A DNA stretch of 54,516 nt from Streptomyces poriferorum (GCF_019399235.1 NZ_JAELVH010000013.1:1-54516), one strand, 5' to 3'; counted from the stretch's first letter, positions 8,271 through 17,097 are shown. Numbers and translations: made by a program. The notes: generated from the sequence alone by a model not told the origin.

Positions 8271-8321
8271 TGCGGGTTTCGCGCGCGGTGTTTTCGCCCG
8301 TACGCCGTACCTGTTCCGGTG

Positions 8322-8843
8322 TCAGGCGGGTTCGGACAGCCGGAAGAGCGCCCAGACGACCTTTCCGCGCGGCGCCGGTCCGGTGGCGGCACTCCCCGTC
8401 GTCAGTACGGGTGAAGGGTGCCAGCCCCAGCAGTCGCTGAAGGAGTCCACCAGGAAGAGCCCGCGGCCCGACTCCGCGGAGTCCTCCGCCTCGGACGCGA
8501 CGGGGCTTGCCTGGCTGGGATCGCGCACCGCGCACACCAGCCGCGAGGTCCAGCGCATCAGGTGCAGGCGGACCGGCGGGTCCTGGGGCTCGCGCGGCGC
8601 GTCGGTGGGCAGGGCGTGCCGCAGGGCGTTGGTGACCAGCTCGGACACGACCAGGGCGACATCGTCAAAGCGCTCGTTCAGGCCCCAGCAGCTCAGGGTC
8701 GCCCGGGTGAACTGCCTTGCCCCGCCGACGGCTTCGTAGCGGGCGGGCAGGGCGCAGGTGGCTGATCCGGAGACGTCGGAGGGGTCGATTGGGGGAAGCC
8801 CCTGCCGTAACGGCTCGAGCATCGTCGATCCATTCGTCCCCAT
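8322..8843 (-). CDS. ATP-binding protein, anti-sigma-factor-like (RsbW/HATPase type), Scr1-triad member
   Basis: This 173-aa GHKL ATPase has an N-box, ALVVSELVTNALRHA, and a G1-like ESGRGLFLVDSFSDCWG, as in RsbW/SpoIIAB-like serine kinases of actinobacteria. It has no sensor or dimerisation domain, so it is a single-domain anti-sigma-like or regulatory ATPase. The ATG at 8843 has GGGAG 8 nt upstream. The gene is convergent with the DUF397 gene and divergent from the Scr1 HTH gene. This arrangement matches the abaA/whiJ-like clusters that are repeated in Streptomyces genomes. The second 34-bp element lies about 110 bp upstream, facing this gene. Confidence 0.86.
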   Translation of the reverse strand: MGTNGSTMLEPLRQGLPPIDPSDVSGSATCALPARYEAVGGARQFTRATLSCWGLNERFDDVALVVSELVTNALRHALPTDAPREPQDPPVRLHLMRWTSRLVCAVRDPSQASPVASEAEDSAESGRGLFLVDSFSDCWGWHPSPVLTTGSAATGPAPRGKVVWALFRLSEPA

Positions 8844-9172
8844 GCGAGGCACTCCCGGGAATCGCGGCTGTATCGGTACTGCGGGTACGCGGGTACAGCG
8901 GCACAACACGAACGAGCACGCAGGTGCGCGAGGCCCATGGTTCCGAATGCGCAGAGCAGATGCAAGGGCAGATGCACGTGCACGCGCCTGACCTGTCCGA
9001 TACCGTGCCGGTTCTTGCTCATTTCTTCCTGTGTGCAGTTTCGGGACCTTCGGGAAGTCTTCTCATTTCCGTAATCGAATGAGTACGGGCTGAAGCGTTT
9101 TGATGGCAGAATCCGGCTCTTGGGGTTCGGGGGGACCCCGATGCCCAGGAAGCGATGGGGAGGGTTGGACCG
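8844..9172. other. Divergent intergenic regulatory region (329 bp)
   Basis: No gene is visible here. The region separates the divergent ATPase and HTH genes. It holds the second 34-bp element (8954-8987), GTACSCG-type short repeats near 8884-8897, an inverted CTCATT/AATGAG pair near 9063-9084 and a GGGGT/ACCCC pair just before the HTH gene. Confidence 0.6.
8954..8987 (-). promoter_or_regulatory. 34-bp iteron-like element, copy 2 (between ATPase and HTH genes)
   Basis: Read on the minus strand this is identical to 7769-7802 except for two bases. It retains TGCACGTGCA and the GTGCATCTGCCC / TTGCATCTGCTC direct repeats. It is oriented toward the ATPase gene but also lies about 185 bp upstream of the divergent HTH gene. 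It is a probable binding site of the cluster's own regulator. Confidence 0.6.
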
Positions 9173-10036
9173 GTGGCGGCAGGCGAGTCGAGTGGATCCG
9201 TGGTGCGGCGCATCCTGCTGGGCTCGCAGCTGAGGCGGCTGCGGGACTCACGCGGCATCACGCGCGAGGCGGCCGGCTACTCCATCCGGGCTTCCGAATC
9301 GAAGATCAGCCGCATGGAGTTGGGACGGGTGAGCTTCAAGGCCAGGGACGTCGAGGACCTGCTCACGCTCTACGGAGTCACGGACGAGGCGGAGCGCGAC
9401 TCCCTGCTCGGCCTGGCGCGTGAGGCCAACGTGGCAGGCTGGTGGCACAGTTACGGGGATGTGCTGCCCGGCTGGTTCCAGACGTACATCGGTCTGGAAG
9501 GCGCCGCCTCGGACATCCGGATCTATGAAGTCCAGTTCGTGCACGGCCTGTTGCAGACCGAGGATTATGCGCACGCGGTCGTCTCGCGGGGTATGCGAGG
9601 TGCTCCCGCCGCCGAGATCGACCGCCGGGTCGCGCTCCGGCTGGAACGCCAGAAGGCCCTCGTGTCCGAACGGGCCCCCAGCTTCCACGCCGTACTGGAC
9701 GAGGCCGCGCTGCGCCGCCCGTACGGCGGGCGGGAAGTGATGCGCACCCAATTGCGCCATCTGATCGAAATGTCGGAACGGCCCAACATCACGCTCCAGG
9801 TGATGCCTTTCAGTTTCGGCGGGCACGCGGGTGAGAGCGGTTCCTTTACGATGCTGCGATTCCCGGAATCCGATCTGTCGGACATTGTCTATTTGGAGCA
9901 GCTGACAAGTGCGCTCTATCTGGACAAGGCCGAAGAAGTCGCCCAGTACGAAAAGGCGATGGTCCGGCTCCACGACGAGAGCCCGGGGCCGGAGGAGAGC
10001 CGGGATCTGCTGCGTGGTCTTCTCCAACTCTCCTGA
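9173..10036 (+). CDS. Scr1-family helix-turn-helix regulator (HTH + DUF5753)
   Basis: This 287-aa protein has an N-terminal XRE-type HTH (LGSQLRRLRDSRGITREAAG, then IRASESKISRMELGR). A DUF5753 domain follows, with the diagnostic patterns EVQFVHGLLQTEDYA, LRRPYGGREVM and ITLQVMPFSFGGHAG. The family includes WhiJ-like developmental regulators and is currently named Scr1-family antitoxin-like regulators. I chose the GTG at 9173 because GGGGAGGG (9157-9164) is 8 nt upstream; an ATG at 9155 is the alternative. With the DUF397 and ATPase genes it forms a complete triad. It probably binds the 34-bp elements at 7769 and 8954 and is modulated by the two partners. That part is inference. Confidence 0.88.
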   Translation: MAAGESSGSVVRRILLGSQLRRLRDSRGITREAAGYSIRASESKISRMELGRVSFKARDVEDLLTLYGVTDEAERDSLLGLAREANVAGWWHSYGDVLPGWFQTYIGLEGAASDIRIYEVQFVHGLLQTEDYAHAVVSRGMRGAPAAEIDRRVALRLERQKALVSERAPSFHAVLDEAALRRPYGGREVMRTQLRHLIEMSERPNITLQVMPFSFGGHAGESGSFTMLRFPESDLSDIVYLEQLTSALYLDKAEEVAQYEKAMVRLHDESPGPEESRDLLRGLLQLS

Positions 10037-10090
10037 CATTTCAGTACCATGACGTACCGACAGGAGTCTGCACCTGCAGTAAGGGATCGC

Positions 10091-11548
10091 ATGTCCTTCT
10101 TCCACGAGCTGGCTGCCCAGTACATCGACGGTGAATGGCGCACCGGCACCGGCTCGTGGGACATCATCGATTTCAATCCCTACAACGGGGAGAAGCTCGC
10201 CGCCATCACCGTCGCCACCGCGGACGAGGTCGATGCCGCCTACCGCGCCGCCGAGCGCGCCCAGCGGGAGTGGGCCGACACAAGTCCGTACGAACGCCGG
10301 GGCGTTCTGGAGCGGGCCGTGCGGATCACCGAGGAGCTGGCCGACGACATCGTCGAGGCGGTCATCGACGAACTGGGCGGCACCCGGGCCAAGGCGCTGT
10401 ACGAGCTGAGCGCCGCCCAGGACTTCCTGCGCGAGGCGGCCCATCAGGCGCTGCATCCCGAGGGCCGGATCCTGCCTTCCCCGGTGGACGGCAAGGAGAA
10501 CCGCCTCTACCGGCTCCCGGTGGGCGTCATCGGCGTCATCAGCCCCTTCAACTTCCCCTTCCTGGTGACGATGAAGTCCGTAGCCCCGGCCCTGGCGCTC
10601 GGCAACGCGGTCGTCATCAAGCCCAACCAGAACGCGCCGGTGACCGGCGGCGGGCTGATCGCGCGGATCTTCGAGCGGGCCGGGCTTCCGCCCGGGCTGC
10701 TCAACGTCGTCGTCACCGACATAGCCGAGATAGGCGACGCGTTCATCGAGCACCCCGTCCCCAAGGTGATCTCGTTCGCCGGGTCGGACCGCGTGGGCCG
10801 TCATGTCGCCGCCACGGCGGGCGCGCTCTTCAAGCGCACCATCCTCGAACTCAGCGGCAACAGCGCCCTGGTGGTGCTCGACGACGCGGACATCGACTAC
10901 GCCGTCGACTCCGCCGTCTTCAGCCGCTTCGTCTACCAGGGCCAGGTCTGCATGGCCGCCAACCGGATCCTGGTGGACCGCGCCGTCGCCCCCGAGTTCA
11001 CCGAGAAGTTCGTCGCCCGGGTGGCCGCGCTCCGGGCCGGCGACCCGCGCGACCCGGAGACGCAGATCGGCCCGGTCATCAACACCTTCCAGGCCGACGC
11101 GCTGACCGCCCTCGTCGACCAGGCGCTCGCGGAGGGAGCCACGGCGCCGGTCCGGGGCCGCACCCGCGGCAACCTCGTCGAGCCCACCGTGCTCACCGGG
11201 CTTCCGGACGGCTCGCCGCTGCTCTCCCAGGAGATCTTCGGCCCGGTGGCGCTGCTGATCGAGTTCGACGGCGAGGAGGAGGCCGTACGGATCGCCGACG
11301 ACAGCCCCTACGGGCTCAGCGGCGCCGTGCACACCGCCGACGCCGAGCGCGGAGTGCGCTTCGCCCAGCGGATCGACAGCGGCATGTTCCACGTCAATGA
11401 CGCGACCGTCCAGGACGATCCGCTGGTCGCCTTCGGCGGCGAGAAGGACTCCGGCAACGGCCGGCTGAACGGCGAGGCGACGATCGAGGCCTTCACCACC
11501 CAGAAGTGGATATCGATCCAGCACGGCCGGAGCCACTTCCCGCTCTGA
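10091..11548 (+). CDS. Aldehyde dehydrogenase family protein (NAD(P)-dependent)
   Basis: This 485-aa ALDH has the N-terminal IDFNPYNGEKLA motif, the FNFPFLVTMKSVAPALALGN coenzyme region, VIKPNQNAPVTGG with the NAD-binding Lys, and ELSGNSALVVLDDADID with the general-base Glu. The catalytic Cys is in YQGQVCMAANRILVD, and the C-terminal EIFGPVA is present. It resembles benzaldehyde/vanillin-type and related dehydrogenases, but the substrate is not determined. The ATG at 10091 has AAGGGA 4 nt upstream. An upstream ATG at 10049 would add 14 unconserved residues. The gene appears monocistronic, 54 bp downstream of the Scr1 regulator. Confidence 0.92.
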   Translation: MSFFHELAAQYIDGEWRTGTGSWDIIDFNPYNGEKLAAITVATADEVDAAYRAAERAQREWADTSPYERRGVLERAVRITEELADDIVEAVIDELGGTRAKALYELSAAQDFLREAAHQALHPEGRILPSPVDGKENRLYRLPVGVIGVISPFNFPFLVTMKSVAPALALGNAVVIKPNQNAPVTGGGLIARIFERAGLPPGLLNVVVTDIAEIGDAFIEHPVPKVISFAGSDRVGRHVAATAGALFKRTILELSGNSALVVLDDADIDYAVDSAVFSRFVYQGQVCMAANRILVDRAVAPEFTEKFVARVAALRAGDPRDPETQIGPVINTFQADALTALVDQALAEGATAPVRGRTRGNLVEPTVLTGLPDGSPLLSQEIFGPVALLIEFDGEEEAVRIADDSPYGLSGAVHTADAERGVRFAQRIDSGMFHVNDATVQDDPLVAFGGEKDSGNGRLNGEATIEAFTTQKWISIQHGRSHFPL

Positions 11549-11591
11549 CGCCGGAGCCCTGACCCGTTTCCCGGCCACCGCACCGATACTC

Positions 11592-11607
11592 TCGTCAAAG
11601 TTGAGTA
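11592..11607. promoter_or_regulatory. Putative PadR operator O1 (padR promoter)
   Basis: TCGTCAAAGTTGAGTA matches, with three changes outside the spacer core, the perfect operator found at 12307-12322. It lies just upstream of the ATG at 11622, so bound regulator would block its own expression. Confidence 0.6.
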
Positions 11608-11621
11608 GAGAGGTGGGTGGG

Positions 11622-12263
11622 ATGTCAGCGATCCGGTTGTTGGTCCTGTGCGCCGTGCGGCAGCACGGCCGGGCACACGGCTATCAGATCCGCAACGACC
11701 TGGAGTACTGGGGCGCGCACGAGTGGTCCAACGCCAAGCCGGGGTCGATCTACCACGCACTGAAGCAGATGGCGAAGCAGGGCGTTCTGCTCGCCCACGA
11801 GGTCGCACCGAGCACGGTGGGCGGCCCGCCGCGCACCGAGTACGAGATCACCGAGCAGGGCGACGAGGAGTACTTCACGCTGCTGCGTGCGGCGCTGACC
11901 TCGTACGACCAGAAGCTGGACGTGCTGTCGGCCGGCCTGGGCGGGATCGTCGACCTGGAACGGGCCGAGGCGGTGGCCCTGCTCAAGGAGCGGGTGGCGG
12001 GCCTCACCCGGTGGCGGACCTCGGTCACCGAGTACTACACGCCCGAGGAGGGGCCCGAGTCGATCGGGCACATCGGCGAGATCATGAACATGTGGGTGCA
12101 CTCGGCGGACTCGGGCGCGCAATGGACCCGGGGGCTGATCGAGCGCATCGAGGGCGGGGCGTACACCTTCGCGGGTGAGGGTGATCCGTTCGTCGGCGTG
12201 CTGGCCGAGGGCGAGGAGAACCCGTACGCGACCGGGGTCGCCGACCCGGGGGACACCCACTAA
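11622..12263 (+). CDS. PadR-family transcriptional regulator
   Basis: This 213-aa protein has an N-terminal winged helix (AIRLLVLCAVRQHGRAHGYQ, then WSNAKPGSIYHALKQMAKQG and PPRTEYEITEQGDEEY). A C-terminal helical dimerisation region completes the PadR/LmrR layout. PadR proteins repress multidrug transporters and sense lipophilic ligands. The ATG at 11622 follows a purine-rich GAGGTGGGTGGG; a TTG at 11601 would lie within the operator. The ABC exporter starts 75 bp downstream, and the palindrome TAGTCAAGTTTGACTA occurs in that gap. Autoregulation and control of the exporter are therefore likely. The stop codon TAA forms part of the second operator. Confidence 0.9.
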   Translation: MSAIRLLVLCAVRQHGRAHGYQIRNDLEYWGAHEWSNAKPGSIYHALKQMAKQGVLLAHEVAPSTVGGPPRTEYEITEQGDEEYFTLLRAALTSYDQKLDVLSAGLGGIVDLERAEAVALLKERVAGLTRWRTSVTEYYTPEEGPESIGHIGEIMNMWVHSADSGAQWTRGLIERIEGGAYTFAGEGDPFVGVLAEGEENPYATGVADPGDTH

Positions 12264-12276
12264 TCAAGTTTGACGA
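12261..12276. promoter_or_regulatory. Putative PadR operator O2
   Basis: TAATCAAGTTTGACGA matches the perfect operator at 12307 at 14 of 16 positions. It overlaps the padR stop codon and lies 46 bp upstream of O3. The phased pair could bind two dimers upstream of the exporter genes. Confidence 0.65.
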
Positions 12277-12306
12277 ATGCGAGACGGTCCGCTAACTTTC
12301 CCGTTC

Positions 12307-12322
12307 TAGTCAAGTTTGACTA
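12307..12322. promoter_or_regulatory. Putative PadR operator O3 (exporter promoter)
   Basis: TAGTCAAGTTTGACTA is a perfect palindrome of 7-bp arms with a GT centre. It ends 15 bp before the ATG of the ABC ATPase, just ahead of the GGGGG ribosome site at 12326-12330. Confidence 0.75.
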
Positions 12323-12337
12323 ATAGGGGGTGTGGCG

Positions 12338-13288
12338 ATGTCCGACGACGCGATCGTCGTCGAAGGAGTGCACAAGCGCTACGGCACGAAGCGCGTGCTG
12401 GACGGCCTCGACCTCACGGTCGCCCGCTCCGGCGTGCACGCGGTGCTCGGTCCCAACGGGGCGGGAAAGACCACGGCGGTCCGCATCCTGTCGACGCTGT
12501 TGCGGTACGACGAGGGCCGTGTCGAGGTGGCGGGGCACGATGTGCGGCAGCGGCCGGGCGATGTCCGGCGCCGGATCGGACTGCTCGGCCAGAACGCGGC
12601 GGTGGACGAGCAGCTCGGCGGGCGGCAGAACCTGGAGATGTTCGGGCGGCTGTACCACCTGGGCGCACGCCGGGCGGGAGCCAGGGCGGACGAGCTGCTG
12701 GACCGGTTCGGCCTCGCGGACACCGGCCGCAAGGCGGTCGCGGAGTACAGCGGCGGCATGCGGCGGCGGCTCGACCTGGCCGCCTCGCTGATCACGGATC
12801 CGGAGGTGCTCTTCCTCGACGAGCCGACGACCGGTCTCGACCCGCGCGGCCGGGCCGAGGTGTGGGCGGCGGTGCGGGCCCTGGTGGGCGGCGGCACGAC
12901 CGTACTGCTGACCACCCAGTACCTGGAGGAGGCCGACCGGCTCGCGGACCGGATCTCGCTGATCGACGGCGGGCGGGTCGCCGCCGAGGGCACGGCCGAC
13001 GAACTGAAGGCGCGGGTGGGCGGCGACCGGATCGACATCGTCGTCCGCGACGGCGCGCAACTGGAGCGGGCGGCCGCCCTGCTCACGGGCGGAACGGTGA
13101 CGGACCCGGACCGGCGGCTGATCGGCGCACCCGCGGGGGACCGGATGGCGACGCTCTCGCGGACCGTACGGGTCCTGGAGGAGGCCGGTATCGAGGCGGA
13201 GGACATCGTGGTGCGCCGGCCGACGCTGGACGAGGTGTTCCTGTCCCTGACGGGGAGCAGGCAGGACGACGTGGAGGTGGCGGTATGA
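12338..13288 (+). CDS. ABC transporter ATP-binding protein, DrrA type (drug/lipid exporter)
   Basis: This 316-aa ATPase has Walker A (GPNGAGKTT), Q-loop [20 protein letters not shown], signature [12 protein letters not shown], Walker [13 protein letters not shown] and the H-loop changed to [12 protein letters not shown] as in daunorubicin-resistance DrrA proteins. The C-terminal 80 residues ([19 protein letters not shown]) contain the DrrA-type CREEM-like tail. The ATG at 12338 has GGGGG 7 nt upstream; a GTG at 12332 is too close to it. Its stop overlaps the start of the permease (ATGA), so the two are co-translated. It should energise export of a hydrophobic drug or lipid under PadR control. 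Confidence 0.93.
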   Translation: MSDDAIVVEGVHKRYGTKRVLDGLDLTVARSGVHAVLGPNGAGKTTAVRILSTLLRYDEGRVEVAGHDVRQRPGDVRRRIGLLGQNAAVDEQLGGRQNLEMFGRLYHLGARRAGARADELLDRFGLADTGRKAVAEYSGGMRRRLDLAASLITDPEVLFLDEPTTGLDPRGRAEVWAAVRALVGGGTTVLLTTQYLEEADRLADRISLIDGGRVAAEGTADELKARVGGDRIDIVVRDGAQLERAAALLTGGTVTDPDRRLIGAPAGDRMATLSRTVRVLEEAGIEAEDIVVRRPTLDEVFLSLTGSRQDDVEVAV

Positions 13289-14070
13289 GTACGGCGGGCT
13301 GGGCGGCAGTCGATTCCTGGACCATGACCCGGCGCGAACTGGCGCACTGGGCACGGCAGCCGGTGCAGGTCGTCGTGGGGCTGGTCTTCCCCGTGATGCT
13401 GCTGCTGATGTTCAACTACCTGGTCGGCGGCGGCCGGGGGGTCGACGGTGACACCACCGAGTATCTGGTGCCCGGGATGCTCGCCCTCACCATGGCCTTC
13501 GGCCTGGAGTCGACGATGCTCGCGGTCACCCAGGACCTCAACAAGGGGGTCGTCGACCGGTTCCGCTCGATGCCGATGGCCTCCGGCGCGGTACTGGTCG
13601 GGCGGGCCGTCGCGGACATGCTCCAGTCGGTGGCCGCGCTGGCCGTCATGACCGGTGTGGGGTACGCGATCGGCTGGCGCCCGCACCACGGGCCGCTCGC
13701 CGCGCTGGGGGCCCTGGGGCTGCTCCTGCTGCTGCGGTTCGCGATGCTGTGGCTCGGCATCCTTCTTGCGCTGGTGGCGGGGCGGCCGGAGATGGTGCAG
13801 GCGGTGCAGATCCTCGTCTGGCCGGTCGGCTTCCTGTCGAACGTCTTCGCGGTGCCGGAGTCGATGCCGGGATGGCTGGGCGCGGTCGTCGAATGGAACC
13901 CGATGTCGGCGACGGCCACGGCGGTGCGCGATCTGTTCGGCAACCCGGGCGGGGGTGCGGGCTCCTGGGCCGCCGACCATGCCGGACTGCTGGCGGTCGT
14001 GTGGCCGTTGGCGCTGCTGGCGGTGTTCTTCCCGCTGGCGGTACGGCGGTTCGCGCGGCTCGGCCGCTGA
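13285..14070 (+). CDS. ABC-2 type transporter permease, DrrB type
   Basis: This is a 261-aa membrane protein with about six hydrophobic helices. It begins with a cytoplasmic segment ([17 protein letters not shown]) typical of ABC-2/DrrB permeases. [20 protein letters not shown] near residue 200 is the conserved loop before the last helix. It overlaps the ATPase gene by 4 bp and forms the membrane half of the exporter. No substrate can be assigned. A strong terminator follows. Confidence 0.9.
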   Translation: MSTAGWAAVDSWTMTRRELAHWARQPVQVVVGLVFPVMLLLMFNYLVGGGRGVDGDTTEYLVPGMLALTMAFGLESTMLAVTQDLNKGVVDRFRSMPMASGAVLVGRAVADMLQSVAALAVMTGVGYAIGWRPHHGPLAALGALGLLLLLRFAMLWLGILLALVAGRPEMVQAVQILVWPVGFLSNVFAVPESMPGWLGAVVEWNPMSATATAVRDLFGNPGGGAGSWAADHAGLLAVVWPLALLAVFFPLAVRRFARLGR

Positions 14071-14085
14071 CGGCGGCGTACGGCT

Positions 14086-14120
14086 CCGGCCCCCGTCCGG
14101 TGTTCACGGGCGGGGGCCGG
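14086..14120. terminator. Terminator hairpin between convergent genes
   Basis: Arms 14086-14099 and 14107-14120 form a 14-bp stem with one wobble pair and a 7-nt loop. It separates the ABC permease from the glutamate decarboxylase gene. Confidence 0.75.
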
Positions 14121-14145
14121 GGCGTGCCGGGCGGGGCGCGGCCTC

Positions 14146-15570
14146 TCAGTGGTGGAACGACGTCGCCGGGCCGTGCTCGGCGCTCAGCGGGTGGTCCTGG
14201 CCGCGCAGCTCCGGCAGCAGCAGGCGCAGGTCCTCCAGCAACAGCTCCGCCAGGTCGGACGAGAACCCGTTGCGGCACACGATCCGGAGCACGGAGAGGT
14301 CCTCGCGGTTGGCCGGGAAGGTGTACGCGGGCACCAGCCAGCCGCGTTCACGGAGCCGGCGCGACACGTCGAAGACGTCGTACGCCGTCACCTCCGGCTT
14401 GGTCGTCAGCGCGAAGACGGGCAGTTGGTCGCCCAGGGTGAGCAGGCGGAAGTCGCCCAGTTCCTCGATCTTCCTCGCCAGTCCCGTCGCCACGTCCCGC
14501 GACGCCTGCTGTACGGCCCGGTAGCCCTCCCGGCCCAGCCGCAGGAAGGTGTAGTACTGCGCCACGACCTGGGCGCCCGGCCGGGAGAAGTTCAGCGCGA
14601 AGGTGGGCATGTCGCCGCCCAGGTAGTTGACGCGGAAGACCAGTTCCTCGGGCAGTTCGGCGGGCGAGCGCCACAGGGCCCAGCCGACGCCCGGGTAGAC
14701 CAGGCCGTACTTGTGCCCGGACGTGTTGATCGAGGAGACCCGGGGGAGGCGGAAGTCCCACACCAGGTCCTCGTCCAGGAACGGCGCCACCATCGCGCCG
14801 GACGCCCCGTCGACGTGGACGGGGATGTCGAGGCCGGTGCGCTCCTGGAGGGCGTCGAGGGCGGCGCAGAGCTCGGCGATGGGTTCGTAGCTGCCGTCGA
14901 AGGTGGAGCCGAGGATGCCGACGACCCCGATGGTGTTCTCGTCGCAGAGGTCGGCGGCGGCCTGCGGGTCGAGGTGGAAGCGGTCGCCCTCCATCGGGAC
15001 GAGGCGCGGCTCGACCTCCCAGAACGTGCAGAACTTGTCCCAGCAGACCTGCACGTTGACGCCCATGACCAGGTTGGGCCGGGCGGTCGCCGGATAGCGG
15101 TCGGCGTTCTTGGCCGCCCAGCGGCGTTTGAGCGCCATGGCGGCCAGCATGCAGGCCTCGCTGGACCCGGTCGTGGAACAGCCGACGGTCGTGGCGGGGT
15201 CGGGAGCGTTCCAGAGGTCGGCGAGCATCGCCACGCAGCGTCGTTCCAGTTCCGCGGTACGCGGGTACTCGTCCTTGTCGATCATGTTCTTGTCGCGGCA
15301 CTCGCCCATCAGCACACCGGCCTGGGGCTCCATCCAGGTGGTGACGAAGGTGGCGAGGTTGAGCCGTGAATTGCCGTCGAGCATCAGCTCGTCGTGGACG
15401 AGGCCGTAGGCGGTGGCGGGCGGCAGCGGTCCGTCCGGCAGCTTGTGCCGGGGCGGGGCGGACTCCATCCCTGCGGTCGGGTCGGCCTCCCCGAAGAACG
15501 GGTTGAGCGCGAGCCGGCGTCGTGGGTCGGACGGTTCGGTGCTGTGTGCGGAGCCCTTGTGGAGAGCCAT
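14146..15570 (-). CDS. Glutamate decarboxylase
   Basis: This 474-aa PLP enzyme of the GAD family converts glutamate to GABA and consumes a proton. The N-terminal LDGNSRLNLATFVTTWMEPQ is diagnostic. Further motifs are GCSTTGSSEACMLA, VHVDGASGAMVAPF and the PLP Lys287 in SSINTSGHKYGLVYPG. The ATG at 15570 is preferred because AGG lies 6 nt upstream and the length fits the family; earlier Met codons add an unrelated leader. The gene lies 172 bp downstream of a ClC channel gene on the same strand. That combination recalls decarboxylase-dependent acid resistance, but no glutamate/GABA antiporter is in the window. Confidence 0.94.
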   Translation of the reverse strand: MALHKGSAHSTEPSDPRRRLALNPFFGEADPTAGMESAPPRHKLPDGPLPPATAYGLVHDELMLDGNSRLNLATFVTTWMEPQAGVLMGECRDKNMIDKDEYPRTAELERRCVAMLADLWNAPDPATTVGCSTTGSSEACMLAAMALKRRWAAKNADRYPATARPNLVMGVNVQVCWDKFCTFWEVEPRLVPMEGDRFHLDPQAAADLCDENTIGVVGILGSTFDGSYEPIAELCAALDALQERTGLDIPVHVDGASGAMVAPFLDEDLVWDFRLPRVSSINTSGHKYGLVYPGVGWALWRSPAELPEELVFRVNYLGGDMPTFALNFSRPGAQVVAQYYTFLRLGREGYRAVQQASRDVATGLARKIEELGDFRLLTLGDQLPVFALTTKPEVTAYDVFDVSRRLRERGWLVPAYTFPANREDLSVLRIVCRNGFSSDLAELLLEDLRLLLPELRGQDHPLSAEHGPATSFHH

Positions 15571-15742
15571 CGCAGACCTGCCCTTCTCGGCTGTCGGCGG
15601 CATGACGGAATGAATCCGGCTATACGGACAATGTCTGACGATACGGATGGCGGAGGCGTCCGGCACGCCGGAAGGGCGCCCGACCGGCCGCGCCGCCCGG
15701 ATGGGCGCCGCGGCCGTCCGGTCGAGCGCCGCGCCGCCCGTC

Positions 15743-17029
15743 TCAGCGCAGCGGCGTGCCGTCCGCGCGCAGTTGCATCAGCGGCCGCCCGGTGACCAGC
15801 AGCCAGGCCGGCAGGGTGGCGACGCAGAGCAGGGGGAGCAGGGCCATGTCGGAGGCCAGTACCGCCGCGGTGAACAGGCTGAGCCAGCCCTGCCGGGTGA
15901 TGGCGAGCAGGATGCCGAGCACCCCGCACGTCACCGCGAGGGCCACCGGCACCCCGTCGACCAGGGCGTGCGCGCACAGGCCGAGCGCGACGCCGCAGAA
16001 CACCGCCGGGAAGATCCGGCCGCCCCGGAAGCCGCAGGCGGCCGCGACCAGCAGAGCCGCGGTCTTGACCACCGCCATGCCGCCGAACCCGCCCGCCGAC
16101 CAGCCGTCCGGATCGGCGGCCAGCACCTTCACCTCGTCCAGTCCCTTGAACAGGGTGAGGTGGCCGCCCAGCGCCCCGAGCAGGCCGAGCAGCAGCCCGC
16201 CCGCCGTCATGGCCAGGACCGGGTGGCGCAGGGCGCGGAAGGCGCGGTGCACGTACGGGAGCGCGTACACCGCCGCCAGCCCGAGCACCGCGCCCGCGGA
16301 GGCGATCACGACGGCGGAGAGCAGGTCGCCCCAGTGGGCTCCGGTGTAGTCGGGCAGCGACAGGTCGAAGCTGGGATGAGCGGCCAGCGTCATGGTGAGC
16401 GCCCCCGCGGCGCCGGCCGCGAGCGGCCCGAAGAGGCGGTCCCACAGGCCGCCCTTGCCCGGGGCTGCGGTGAGCGTCTCGGTGAGGATCAGCGCGGCGG
16501 CGACCGGGGTGCCGAAGAGTGCGCCGATGGTGCCCGCGGCGGCGAGCGCGAGCCACAGCTCGGCCGGCGCGCCCGGTGCGAACCGGCGGCCCGCCCAGCA
16601 GGCCAGCGCGATGTTGGCGGCGGTGATCGGGTTCTCCGGGCCCAGACTGACCCCGCCCGCCAGGGCCAGCACCGTCACGATCAGGAGTCCCGGCAGCACG
16701 GCGGGCGGCAGGGGCGGGTCGACCAGCCCCGTGGTCGCCGGGTCGGGTCCGGCGTGGCCCGGGACCGTCCGGATGGTCAGGCCGGTCACCAGGCCGATCG
16801 CGGTGAGCATCACGATCATCCACAGCGAGGAGTACCGGCCGATCGACAGGGCGTCGGGCAGCGTCTCCCAGAGGACGTCCTGCAACTGCTCCGCGAGCAG
16901 GCTGACGCCGAGCAGGACGAGGGCCGAGACCACGCCGACGGCCAGCGCGGGCACGATGAGCATCAGCAGGCGGCGCGCGGGGGCCGGTTCGGCGGAGGCG
17001 GGGGAACCGGCTGCGGATTCGGTGGCCAT
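15743..17029 (-). CDS. ClC-family chloride channel / ion channel protein
   Basis: This 428-aa protein has about ten hydrophobic helices. The ClC motif usually written GxEGP appears as LGPENPITAANIALACWAGR, and the third selectivity motif as GFRGGRIFPAVFCG. The gating-glutamate position thus reads E-N-P, as in the divergent bacterial ClC subgroup called ion channel protein. The ATG at 17029 has GGTGAG just upstream; a TTG at 17050 is the alternative start. It could be a Cl-/H+ antiporter or channel that compensates charge during proton-consuming decarboxylation by the downstream GAD. The promoter lies in the divergent gap shared with the TipAL-like gene. Confidence 0.85.
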   Translation of the reverse strand: MATESAAGSPASAEPAPARRLLMLIVPALAVGVVSALVLLGVSLLAEQLQDVLWETLPDALSIGRYSSLWMIVMLTAIGLVTGLTIRTVPGHAGPDPATTGLVDPPLPPAVLPGLLIVTVLALAGGVSLGPENPITAANIALACWAGRRFAPGAPAELWLALAAAGTIGALFGTPVAAALILTETLTAAPGKGGLWDRLFGPLAAGAAGALTMTLAAHPSFDLSLPDYTGAHWGDLLSAVVIASAGAVLGLAAVYALPYVHRAFRALRHPVLAMTAGGLLLGLLGALGGHLTLFKGLDEVKVLAADPDGWSAGGFGGMAVVKTAALLVAAACGFRGGRIFPAVFCGVALGLCAHALVDGVPVALAVTCGVLGILLAITRQGWLSLFTAAVLASDMALLPLLCVATLPAWLLVTGRPLMQLRADGTPLR

Positions 17030-17097
17030 CGGCTCACCATACCGACGCAAAAGATCTATAACCCCTCAAATGGGTCAGCGTCCGCGGTATTTCGGGC

